The notes under the pieces: model-generated | What the model saw: only the letters and a program-made list of their open reading frames with translations | The model's database searches: none | What the model was told of the DNA's origin: nothing | DNA from: Prevotellaceae bacterium | Lineage (GTDB): Bacteria > Bacteroidota > Bacteroidia > Bacteroidales > UBA932 | Direction: 5' to 3' | Length of the DNA stretch: 6,744 nt | NCBI GenBank assembly: GCA_031289385.1 | Contig: JAITPP010000213.1 | Span: 1 to 6,744, forward strand | Translations under genes and position numbers: made by a program | Shown: positions 1 to 6,710 of the stretch, in pieces | How positions within the stretch are numbered: the first letter of the stretch is position 1 | Layout of the letters: each line of letters begins with the position of its first letter

Positions 1-1283
1 CCGTAGTGCGAGGCTTGCTTTTTAAGCGTTGTAATTCCGAGCTGACGCAAGAGAAAATGAAATTTTTCGATATTATAATTGTACAACATTCGCACCGAGG
101 GTACATTCAGCGAGCGTTCCAAAGCCCGATGCGCAGGCACTGCTCCGTCAAAAGTTTTATCATAATTTTGTGGAGAAAATCCCGAAATATGTATTGGCAC
201 ATCGGCAATAAGCGTGTTTGGCAAAATTGAGCCTTCGTCGAGCATTGCCGCATACAGAAACGGTTTGAGAATACTCCCCGAACTTCGCGGCGACGTAATT
301 ATATTAACATGTTCGCTGCTTTCGTTTTTGTTTATATCGCCCACGTTTCCTACGTATGCCAAAACTTTATTTGCCCGCACATCAATTATCACTGCGGCTG
401 CGTTATAAACATTGTTCGATTTGTATTTTTCGGAATATCTGTTTAAGATTGCTGCGGCTTTGATTTGATATTCCGAATTGATTGTTGTAACAACACGTTG
501 CCCGTTATAATTTTTTGCAATCAAATCGAACAAATGCAATGTTTCCATTGGTAAACTATGCGGCTGGGCGGGGATATTTTCGGCTTTTGCCAAACGTAAA
601 TCTTCATCCGTCAAATAATTTTTTTTATGTAATTTTTCTAAAAGTTTATCTCGTTTTTTTATGAGTAAATCTCTGTTTTTTGCAACGTGTATAAGCGATG
701 GCGAATTAGGCAAAACCGCAAGCGTGGCGGCTTCAGCCCACGATAATTCACGAACCGAACGTCCAAAATATCGCCAAGCAGCGGCTTCGATTCCTATAAC
801 ATTTCCGCCAAAAGGAGCGTGGGATGCGTACAATGCAAGAATTTCCTTTTTTGTATATTTCAACTCCAAGCGCATAGCCAAAATTGCCTCAATAATTTTT
901 TCTTTTATCGTTCTGTTTTTGCCTTTGCGTGCAAGACGAATAACTTGCATCGTAATAGTGCTGCCGCCTTCGCGAATTTCGCCATGTTTTATATTTTGCA
1001 AAAAAGCGCGACTTATTGCAATAAAATCAAAACCTGTGTGATTGTAAAATCGTCCATCTTCAAATTCAACGAGAGCAATTTCGTATTTTTTAGGAAGGCT
1101 GTCAATTTCGGGAAATCGCCATTGTCCGTCGGTTGCAACTTTTGCGCCAAGCAGTCTGCCGTTTTCGTCGCCTATTGTTGTTGAATAAACATTGTCAAAT
1201 AAAATTTCGGGAATACAAAAATAAAACCATAATAAAAATATCGATGCAATAATAAGTTTGTAATGACGTCGTATTGAAAGCAT
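1..1283 (-). CDS. pbpC: Penicillin-binding protein 1C (bifunctional transglycosylase/transpeptidase), 3' part cut by window edge
   Basis: This is a class A peptidoglycan synthase: it polymerises lipid II into glycan strands and cross-links the stem peptides on the periplasmic face of the inner membrane. The visible 427 codons start at 1283 and stay open to the left edge. Residues 1-7 are basic, and a membrane anchor spans about 8-24. The GT51 glycosyltransferase domain follows, with EDGRFYNHTGFD (catalytic Glu at 75), GGSTITMQ (106-113), a helix with E132 and E140, and APFGGN (156-161), which is characteristic of PBP1C. The transpeptidase domain shows SGSILKP with S337 and K340 as the SxxK pair, and SLN (391-393) as the SxN motif. 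The KTG motif and any C-terminal PBP1C domain lie outside the window. An in-frame ATG at 1325 would add 14 residues; I prefer 1283 because a possible promoter lies only about 17 bp before the upper ATG. pbpC is often next to an alpha-2-macroglobulin gene; the upstream neighbour here is a lipoprotein gene instead. Confidence 0.92.
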   Translation of the reverse strand, partial: MLSIRRHYKLIIASIFLLWFYFCIPEILFDNVYSTTIGDENGRLLGAKVATDGQWRFPEIDSLPKKYEIALVEFEDGRFYNHTGFDFIAISRAFLQNIKHGEIREGGSTITMQVIRLARKGKNRTIKEKIIEAILAMRLELKYTKKEILALYASHAPFGGNVIGIEAAAWRYFGRSVRELSWAEAATLAVLPNSPSLIHVAKNRDLLIKKRDKLLEKLHKKNYLTDEDLRLAKAENIPAQPHSLPMETLHLFDLIAKNYNGQRVVTTINSEYQIKAAAILNRYSEKYKSNNVYNAAAVIIDVRANKVLAYVGNVGDINKNESSEHVNIITSPRSSGSILKPFLYAAMLDEGSILPNTLIADVPIHISGFSPQNYDKTFDGAVPAHRALERSLNVPSVRMLYNYNIEKFHFLLRQLGITTLKKQASHY

Positions 1284-1341
1284 AACGCACTTAATTAATA
1301 TTTTATTTTTTGCCGATATTTTCATTTTGAATTTATTTATA

Positions 1342-1349
1342 CAAATGTA
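1342..1349 (-). promoter_or_regulatory. Possible Bacteroidetes-type -7 promoter element for pbpC
   Basis: Read on the minus strand this is TACATTTG, an exact match to the Bacteroidetes -7 consensus TAnnTTTG. Transcription would begin around 1334-1337. That leaves only about 10 nt before the ATG at 1325 but about 50 nt before the ATG at 1283. No TTTG-like -33 box is visible at the usual distance upstream, where the 7-bp tandem array begins, so the match may be chance in AT-rich DNA. Confidence 0.3.
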
Positions 1350-1369
1350 AAAAAAATATTTAAAATGAG

Positions 1370-1453
1370 TATTTAGTATTCGGTATTTAGTATTCGGTAT
1401 TTAGTATTTAGTATTTGGTATTTAGTATTCAGTATTCGGTATTTAGTATTCAA
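1370..1453. repeat. Tandem array of twelve 7-bp units, consensus TATTYRG
   Basis: Twelve uninterrupted heptamers fill 84 bp with no indels: TATTTAG six times, TATTCGG three times, and TATTTGG, TATTCAG and TATTCAA once each. Variation is limited to positions 5-7 of the unit, and some stretches read as a 14-bp dimer TATTTAGTATTCGG. The array ends about 20 bp upstream of the possible pbpC -7 box. Units this short with no unique spacers are not CRISPR. Copy number could change by slippage, which would alter the DNA just upstream of the pbpC promoter. Confidence 0.93.
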
Positions 1454-1467
1454 TAAATTAATTTATT
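1452..1467. repeat. Perfect 16-bp palindrome AATAAATTAATTTATT
   Basis: The two halves AATAAATT and AATTTATT are exact reverse complements with no loop, and the first bases overlap the last unit of the 7-bp array. It consists only of A and T in AT-rich DNA, so a binding-site role is only a possibility. Confidence 0.4.
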
Positions 1468-1537
1468 TGTTGTATCAAATTATTCTTTGTATCAAAAATC
1501 ACTAAATGTTAAATTTATAACAATGATTTTGTTATTT

Positions 1538-1654
1538 TATTTTTTGGTATTGTTAAATACATATAGATTTTCACAAATTTGCATACTGAATATCAATAAT
1601 TTAGCCTATGAAAAATACTCCAAAACTATACGAATTTAACAATACCATATTTTT
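1538..1654. mobile_element. Candidate MITE: 103-bp inverted-repeat element with 7-bp direct flanks
   Basis: Terminal arms at 1545-1570 and 1622-1647 are inverted copies matching at 23 of 26 positions. The outermost 14 bp (TGGTATTGTTAAAT) match perfectly, and 51 bp lie between the arms. Immediately outside both ends is the same heptamer TATTTTT (1538-1544 and 1648-1654), as expected of a target-site duplication. The element has no ORF and is far too small to encode a transposase, so it would be a non-autonomous element moved in trans. It does not look like a terminator for the minus-strand lipoprotein transcript: the loop is long, the stem is AT-rich, and the minus strand continues with A's instead of T's. 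The flanking heptamer is low-complexity, so chance is possible. Confidence 0.45.
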
Positions 1655-1667
1655 CTATTCCAAACAG

Positions 1668-1685
1668 ATTAAGAATTAAGAATTA
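1668..1685. repeat. Short direct repeat of ATTAAGA (two and a half copies)
   Basis: ATTAAGA occurs twice in tandem (1668-1674 and 1675-1681) followed by a partial ATTA. It sits 8 bp before the 9-bp array and may share its origin in replication slippage. No function is apparent. Confidence 0.5.
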
Positions 1686-1693
1686 TCAAAAAA

Positions 1694-1737
1694 ATAACTT
1701 CTATAACTTCTATAACTTCTTAACTTCTATAACTTCT
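1694..1737. repeat. Tandem array of 9-bp unit ATAACTTCT, five copies
   Basis: Copies lie at 1694-1702, 1703-1711, 1712-1720, 1721-1728 (one base short, TAACTTCT) and 1729-1737. Four are identical. Read on the transcribed minus strand the unit is AGAAGTTAT. The array begins 14 bp after the lipoprotein stop codon and ends in a T-run on that strand, so it would lie in the 3' untranslated part of that message. Confidence 0.9.
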
Positions 1738-1751
1738 TATTTTCAACCCCC

Positions 1752-2684
1752 CTACTCGTTAGTAATTTTTGTAATGTTTACGGTTGTCATAGGGTATTTC
1801 ATTCCCATATATTCGTTTTTGCCTTTGAGGTTTTGAGTGCCTGTGGAATTTATTGTCCAGCCTGTGTTCAAATCTATTTGCATGGTTATGGTTTGTTCGC
1901 CTTTCAGGGTTACGTGCGAGCCGTCGTTGTGCACATCCGATTCTACACTTCCTTTGCCTTCGAGTGTTGCGATGTTGTCGGCAACGCTTATCAGTTTCAT
2001 CGTTAATTTTGTTTTGATGTCACTCCCCATTCCCAAAGCATCGCCATTTATATCAACTTTCCATTCGTCGTCAATGGCAACGGGCGTTTTGGGCATGAAC
2101 GACGAAATTTGTTTGAACGAGCCTTGCAAAGTGCTTTCCGAAAACTGTTTTTCCAAATCGTTAATAATTGAATTTCGTGTTTCTTCGTCGAGCAGGCTTG
2201 TTGCGTCAGCCATGTTTTGGTGTATTTTTTCAAAGCCGGTAACCGATTGCACGTTTCCTTGCCTGTCGATTTTCATTTCCATCTGTACGCCTGTCATTGC
2301 TTTGAAAACGGGACTCATATCTTGCTCTGTGGCTTTTTCTTCGGCGGTGTTCGAGTCGAACGAAATTGATACGCCCATCATTTCCATATCCATTTTTACG
2401 GAATTATACTGCACGTTCATTACATAAACATCGTTTTCAATTGATTTTACTTCAAATATCATTCCCATTGATACTAAAAGTTTACTGTCCATTTTCTGTT
2501 GGGGCAATTCTTGTGTCGATTTGCTTTCAATGCTCATTGTTTGTTTCAGCACGTCGCCTTCTTGAAAATTGTATTCAAGCGTGTAGGTTTCGCCATTGTT
2601 GTTTTTGTTGCTGTTGCCGCCGCAGGCAAACATTAGCAGTACTGCTGCTACGGATAATCCGATTTTTGTTGTTAAATTTTTCAT
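1752..2684 (-). CDS. Predicted lipoprotein of unknown function (DUF6263-like)
   Basis: A complete 310-residue ORF starts with a type II signal peptide: basic start (K2, K7), hydrophobic stretch 8-20, and lipobox MFAC with the lipidated cysteine at 21, followed by a GGNSNKNNN linker. The mature protein is therefore anchored to the envelope, in Bacteroidetes usually the outer membrane. The rest is rich in predicted beta strands with many Met, Lys and Asp residues and no catalytic motif I recognise. Distinct segments are YNFQEGDVLKQTM (38-50), MTGVQMEMKIDRQGNVQSVTG-like strand pairs near 130-150, a helical part at about 152-185, PKTPVAIDDEWKV (198-210) and a strand-rich C-terminus. Size and layout recall DUF6263 proteins of Bacteroidetes, but that is from memory and unverified. 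The leader is A-rich without a Shine-Dalgarno. The gene lies after the oxidoreductase terminator, so it probably has its own promoter. Confidence 0.85.
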   Translation of the reverse strand: MKNLTTKIGLSVAAVLLMFACGGNSNKNNNGETYTLEYNFQEGDVLKQTMSIESKSTQELPQQKMDSKLLVSMGMIFEVKSIENDVYVMNVQYNSVKMDMEMMGVSISFDSNTAEEKATEQDMSPVFKAMTGVQMEMKIDRQGNVQSVTGFEKIHQNMADATSLLDEETRNSIINDLEKQFSESTLQGSFKQISSFMPKTPVAIDDEWKVDINGDALGMGSDIKTKLTMKLISVADNIATLEGKGSVESDVHNDGSHVTLKGEQTITMQIDLNTGWTINSTGTQNLKGKNEYMGMKYPMTTVNITKITNE

Positions 2685-2800
2685 TTTATTATTATTTTAA
2701 GTGTTATATTTCATTTTCGTAATTATCTATTTTCGACAGCGTTGTCCATTCGCCGTTATACATTACTTTTGTGTTTTCGTAATTAATATTTTATGTTGTT
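2685..2800 (-). other. Spacer upstream of the lipoprotein gene with a 12-bp direct repeat and a 19-codon ORF
   Basis: TTTTCGTAATTA occurs at 2714-2725 and 2774-2785, exactly 60 bp apart. On the minus strand one open frame reads through both copies, so NYEN is encoded twice, 20 residues apart. The only ATG in it (2763) gives a 19-residue peptide starting MYNGEWTTLSK and ending at 2704. It could be a coding relic or chance; there is no ribosome-binding site to support a gene. No clear promoter for the lipoprotein gene is recognisable. Confidence 0.3.
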
Positions 2801-2837
2801 AAAAAAAAGAGGTTGTCTGAAAAATAAGACAACCTCT
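2801..2837 (-). terminator. Rho-independent terminator of the pyruvate:ferredoxin oxidoreductase gene
   Basis: An 11-bp perfect stem (AGAGGTTGTCT at 2808-2818 pairing with AGACAACCTCT at 2827-2837) encloses an 8-nt loop. On the minus strand it is followed directly by a run of T's (2807 down to 2801). The stem begins 10 bp after the stop codon of the 2848-6576 gene. The plus-strand side also runs into a T-rich stretch, so it could work in both directions, but no plus-strand gene is present. Confidence 0.93.
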
Positions 2838-2847
2838 GCTGTTTTTA

Positions 2848-5800
2848 TTATTTTATTTCTGCAAGTCGTTTGTACTGATTGTATCGCCATAAAGCATTTT
2901 CCTGTGTAATTTTAAACAGTTCTTCTGCCTCTTGCGGAAACGATTTCATAAGCGATGTATAACGTATTTCGCCGCCGATAAAATCTTGGAATTTTGCCCA
3001 ATCGGGCTCTTTGCTGTCGAGTACAAATCCGTTTGCGCCTGCACTTTCCACATCGGGATTATATCGCCATAAGTGCCAATATCCACATTCTACGGCTAAT
3101 TTTTCTTCGCGTTGCGTGCATGACATTCCTAATTTTAATCCGTGACTGATACATGGCGCATAGCAAATTACAAGCGAAGGTCCGTTGAATGCTTCGGCTT
3201 CTTTTATTGCTTTTAAATATTGCGATTGATTTGCTCCCATTGCAACTTGCGCTACATAGACGTATCCGTAGGTTTTTGCAATCATACCCAAATCTTTTTT
3301 GCGTATTTTTTTACCCGAAGTAGCAAATTTTGCAACTGCGCCCGCAGGTGTTGCTTTCGACGATTGTCCGCCTGTGTTTGAATAAACTTCGGTATCGAGA
3401 ACGAGAACATTAATATTTTCGCCCGAAGCAAGCACGTGGTCTAATCCGCCAAATCCTATATCGTAAGCCCAGCCGTCGCCGCCGAATATCCATTGCGATT
3501 TTTTTACAAAGTACTGTTTCAATTTCAAAAGTTCTTTACAAAGTGTACAAGCAGGACAGCAACAAGTATCTGAGCCTGATGCTACTATCTGTTTTACCAA
3601 TGATAAACGTTCAGGGTTTGCATTGTGCTTTTCCAAATAATCAGCAACATCATTTATTGTCTTGATATTTTTGTCGTTATTGCAATTTTCAGCAACAAAA
3701 AATTGAACTAATTCGTCAATAGTAGCAATACCCCATTTAAGAGCAGCAACATATTCGTCTACAATTTTTCTGTCGTTCATATTGTTAAGCCAAGCATTAG
3801 CAGCATCCTTAACTCTTTGGTTTACCCATTCTATTGCTATGAGTTCTTTTGTCTTGTTGATAACTCTTTCACGCATTTTGCGGGTGGCTGTTGCCATTCC
3901 CAACCCATATTCGGCATTATCTTCAAACAGTGAGTTTGCCCATGCAGGTCCAAATCCCGAACGATAATTTTTGCAATATGGCGTTGATGGCGCAGAGCCT
4001 CCGTAAATTGACGAGCATCCTGTGGCGTTTGCGACAAGCATTTGTTCGCCGAATAATTGTGTAATTGCTTTAATATATGGAGTTTCGCCACAGCCTGCAC
4101 ATGCTCCCGAAAATTCAAACAAAGGTTGTGCAAACTGGCTGTTTTTTACGCTTGATGTTTTATCCAACAAATAATCTTTATAAGTAACTTCGGTTTGCGA
4201 AAATTCCCAATTTTTTTCCTGTTCCATTTGATTTTCGAGCGGCTGCATTTCCAACGCTTTTGTTTTTGCGGGACATATATCGGCGCAGTTGCCGCAACCT
4301 GTACAGTCCAACACCGAAACCTGAATACGGAAGTGCATTCCTGCAAGTTCTTTCGGCACTTTCATATCAAGAGTATTCATTGATTGCGGTGCGTTTTTCA
4401 GTTCTTCGTCGGTTAGAACAACAGGGCGAATTGCTGCGTGCGGACAAACAAACGAGCATTGATTACACTGAATACAATTTTCGGCTTTCCATTGGGGAAC
4501 GTTTACGGCTATTCCGCGTTTTTCGTAAGCGGTAGTTCCGGCAGGGAATGTTCCGTCTTCGTAACCTAAAAATGCGCTTAACGGTAAGTCGTTGCCTTTT
4601 TGTGCGTTGATAGGCTCAACTACATTTTTAATGAAATCGGGAATATTTCTTTCGTCATTTTGGTTTACAAGTTCAATATTTGCCCATTCGGCAGGAATTT
4701 CTACTTTAACAATATCTTCGCCTTTATCAACAGCCGAATAATTCATGTTTACAATGTTTTCGCCTTTTCGTCCATACGATTTTTCGATAGCCTTTTTCAT
4801 TTGCGTAACAGCCAAATCGTAAGAAATTACCTGCGAAATTTTGAAAAATGCCGATTGAAGAATTGTATTTGTACGATTTCCCAAACCTATTTTTTGTGCA
4901 ATATCGGTGGCATTTATGATATACATGTTAATATCGTTTTCTGCCAGATATTTTTTTACGTTATCGGGAAGATTATTTTTTGTTTCTTCAACCGTCCAAG
5001 GCGAGTTGTACAAAAATGTTCCGCCGCGTTTTAATCCTTTCAGACAATTATATTTTTTGAGATACGAAGGAACGTGAACTGCCACAAAATCAGGTGTATT
5101 TACCAAATACGGAGCTTGAATAGGTTTATCGCCAAAGCGCAAATGCGAGCAGGTGTATCCGCCCGATTTTTTGCTGTCGTAATCAAAATATGCCTGACTG
5201 TATTTTTCGGTATTATCGCCGATTATTTTTATTGAATTTTTGTTTGCGCCAACAGTTCCGTCAGCACCGAGTCCGTAAAATTTAGCTTCAAATGTTCCTT
5301 TTGGAAGTACGGTAATATCGGGCAATAGCGGAAGCGAACGATTTGTAACATCGTCGTTTATTCCTATTGTAAATTGATTTTTTGGCGTTTCGTCATTCAA
5401 ATTATTGAATACCGAAAGTATATGCGCCGGTGTTGTGTCTTTCGACGATAAGCCGTAGCGTCCGCCGATAATCAAAGGTTTTTTGCTTACCGCAATATCT
5501 TTACTGCTGGCAAAGGCTTCAACAACATCGAGATACAGCGGATCGCCGTTTGCGCCCTGTTCTTTTGTGCGGTCGAGTACACAAATGCGTTTTGCTGTTT
5601 CGGGAATAACTGCGCCGAGATATTTTACCGAAAACGGACGATATAAATGAACTGTAATAACTCCTGTTTTTCCTCCGTCTGAATTTAGTTTATCAACAAC
5701 CGTTTTTATTACTTCGGTAATTGAACCCATTGCTATAATAATATCGGTAGCATCGGGCGCGCCGTTAGCATCAGACGAGCCGTAATATGTAAACGGTTTA

Positions 5801-6576
5801 TATGTGCGTCCTGTGATACTGCTGATTTCTTTCATATAATCGGCAACAATATCGGGAATAACATCATAAAATTTGTTTTGAATTTCGCGCGTTTGAAAAT
5901 ATATATCAGGATTTTGCGCTGTTCCTCGCGTAACCGAATTTTCGGGATTCAACGAGCGTTTGCGAAACTCTTCGAGAGCGTCCCAGTCTATCAGTTTTGC
6001 AAGATTTTCTTGATTGGCTACTTCAATTTTCTGAATTTCGTGAGATGTACGAAATCCATCAAAGAAGTGCATAAACGGAATTCTGCTTTTTATTGCCGCC
6101 AAATGCGCCACAGGTGCTAAGTCCATAATTTCCTGTACCGATGATGTTGCCAATAATGCAAAACCTGTTTGGCGAGCGCTCATAACGTCCGACTGGTCGC
6201 CGAAAATAGAAAGCGCCTGAGCCGCCAGCGAGCGTGCCGAAACGTGAAAAACGCCGGGCAATAATTCGCCTGCAATTTTATACATATTAGGAATCATCAG
6301 CAAAAGCCCTTGTGATGCTGTGTAAGTTGATGTAAGCGCTCCTGCTTGCAGCGAGCCGTGAACTGCGCCTGCTGCGCCGCCTTCCGATTGCATTTCTACA
6401 ACTTTTACCGTTTCGTTGAAAATATTTTTTCGCCCAAACGCTGCCCATTCATCAATGTATTCTGCCATTGGCGATGATGGTGTAATAGGATAGATAGCTG
6501 CAACTTCGCTAAACATGTAGGCTACATGAGCTGCTGCATAGTTACCGTCGCAAGTTATAAATTTTTTCTCTGCCAT
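2848..6576 (-). CDS. nifJ: Pyruvate:ferredoxin (flavodoxin) oxidoreductase, single-chain form
   Basis: The cytoplasmic enzyme converts pyruvate, CoA and two oxidised ferredoxins to acetyl-CoA, CO2 and reduced ferredoxin, a central step of anaerobic fermentation. All domains are in one 1242-residue chain. Domain I (about 1-240) has YPITPSSP (29-36, T32), E65 and R115, which match the substrate/cofactor residues Thr31, Glu64 and Arg114 of the Desulfovibrio africanus enzyme. Then come domain II (about 260-410) and the gamma-type domain III (about 430-630). A two-cluster ferredoxin domain follows, with Cys 701/704/707/711 and 758/761/764/768. The C-terminal thiamine-diphosphate domain has GDGWAYD (1033-1039), YSNTGG (N1067) and proximal-cluster cysteines 826, 829, 854 and 1142. 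No frameshift or missing key residue is seen. Odd points are an apparent insertion of nearly 60 residues before 1030 with five clustered cysteines (1005-1013), and no long C-terminal extension. The start (MAEKKFITCDGNYAAAHVAY) fits the family. It is probably monocistronic. Confidence 0.97.
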   Translation of the reverse strand: MAEKKFITCDGNYAAAHVAYMFSEVAAIYPITPSSPMAEYIDEWAAFGRKNIFNETVKVVEMQSEGGAAGAVHGSLQAGALTSTYTASQGLLLMIPNMYKIAGELLPGVFHVSARSLAAQALSIFGDQSDVMSARQTGFALLATSSVQEIMDLAPVAHLAAIKSRIPFMHFFDGFRTSHEIQKIEVANQENLAKLIDWDALEEFRKRSLNPENSVTRGTAQNPDIYFQTREIQNKFYDVIPDIVADYMKEISSITGRTYKPFTYYGSSDANGAPDATDIIIAMGSITEVIKTVVDKLNSDGGKTGVITVHLYRPFSVKYLGAVIPETAKRICVLDRTKEQGANGDPLYLDVVEAFASSKDIAVSKKPLIIGGRYGLSSKDTTPAHILSVFNNLNDETPKNQFTIGINDDVTNRSLPLLPDITVLPKGTFEAKFYGLGADGTVGANKNSIKIIGDNTEKYSQAYFDYDSKKSGGYTCSHLRFGDKPIQAPYLVNTPDFVAVHVPSYLKKYNCLKGLKRGGTFLYNSPWTVEETKNNLPDNVKKYLAENDINMYIINATDIAQKIGLGNRTNTILQSAFFKISQVISYDLAVTQMKKAIEKSYGRKGENIVNMNYSAVDKGEDIVKVEIPAEWANIELVNQNDERNIPDFIKNVVEPINAQKGNDLPLSAFLGYEDGTFPAGTTAYEKRGIAVNVPQWKAENCIQCNQCSFVCPHAAIRPVVLTDEELKNAPQSMNTLDMKVPKELAGMHFRIQVSVLDCTGCGNCADICPAKTKALEMQPLENQMEQEKNWEFSQTEVTYKDYLLDKTSSVKNSQFAQPLFEFSGACAGCGETPYIKAITQLFGEQMLVANATGCSSIYGGSAPSTPYCKNYRSGFGPAWANSLFEDNAEYGLGMATATRKMRERVINKTKELIAIEWVNQRVKDAANAWLNNMNDRKIVDEYVAALKWGIATIDELVQFFVAENCNNDKNIKTINDVADYLEKHNANPERLSLVKQIVASGSDTCCCPACTLCKELLKLKQYFVKKSQWIFGGDGWAYDIGFGGLDHVLASGENINVLVLDTEVYSNTGGQSSKATPAGAVAKFATSGKKIRKKDLGMIAKTYGYVYVAQVAMGANQSQYLKAIKEAEAFNGPSLVICYAPCISHGLKLGMSCTQREEKLAVECGYWHLWRYNPDVESAGANGFVLDSKEPDWAKFQDFIGGEIRYTSLMKSFPQEAEELFKITQENALWRYNQYKRLAEIK

Positions 6577-6710
6577 ATTTTTATAATTTAGAGTTTATAA
6601 TAATTCGTTAACTTTGTACAAGTGGTTGTTTTCAGTAGTTTAAGGTAGATTTTATTATGAAAAATTTGGTAAATATAACTATTTTTTTTTAATTTAATAT
6701 TTTATGCTTT

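Larger units (their letters stand above)
1284..1751. other. Repeat-rich intergenic region between the lipoprotein gene and pbpC
   Basis: This 468-bp very AT-rich gap has no convincing ORF on either strand. From left to right it holds the pbpC leader with a possible -7 box, a 12-unit 7-bp tandem array, a 16-bp palindrome, a 10-bp direct repeat (TTGTATCAAA at 1470-1479 and 1487-1496), a 103-bp inverted-repeat element, a short TTAAGAA repeat and a 9-bp tandem array. No GC-rich terminator stem is visible after the lipoprotein gene, so where that transcript ends is unclear. Confidence 0.8.

Noticed and set aside
661..1184. Two overlapping plus-strand ORFs of 126 and 121 codons
   Set aside because: They lie antisense to the glycosyltransferase domain of pbpC, whose minus-strand translation carries unmistakable motifs. 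The plus-strand products show no domain logic.
1370..1453. The periodic array as a CRISPR
   Set aside because: Units are 7 bp and directly contiguous, with no unique spacers.
1495..1530. AT-rich imperfect hairpin (AAAATCA pairing with TGATTTT, inner TGTTA with TAACA)
   Set aside because: The stem is short, all but free of G and C, and broken by an asymmetric internal loop. In DNA this AT-rich such pairings arise easily by chance, so I did not call it a terminator.
1837..2427. Plus-strand ORF of 196 codons
   Set aside because: It is a mirror of the lipoprotein gene in an antisense frame; the minus-strand product has a proper signal peptide and lipobox while this one is an irregular Ser/Ile/Phe-rich sequence.
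4600..5034. Plus-strand ORF of 144 codons and smaller ones within the oxidoreductase gene
   Set aside because: All lie inside the intact 1242-codon reading frame and are antisense or out-of-frame shadows rich in Phe, Ile and Cys.
6613..6621. TTGTACAA palindrome upstream of the oxidoreductase gene as an operator
   Set aside because: It is an 8-bp palindrome that does not match a Rex, Fnr/Crp or other operator consensus I know, and there is no second copy nearby.
6577..6710. A promoter for the oxidoreductase gene
   Set aside because: Only a one-mismatch -7 box (TATATTTA) with no -33 partner at the right spacing is visible, which is not enough to call in AT-rich DNA.
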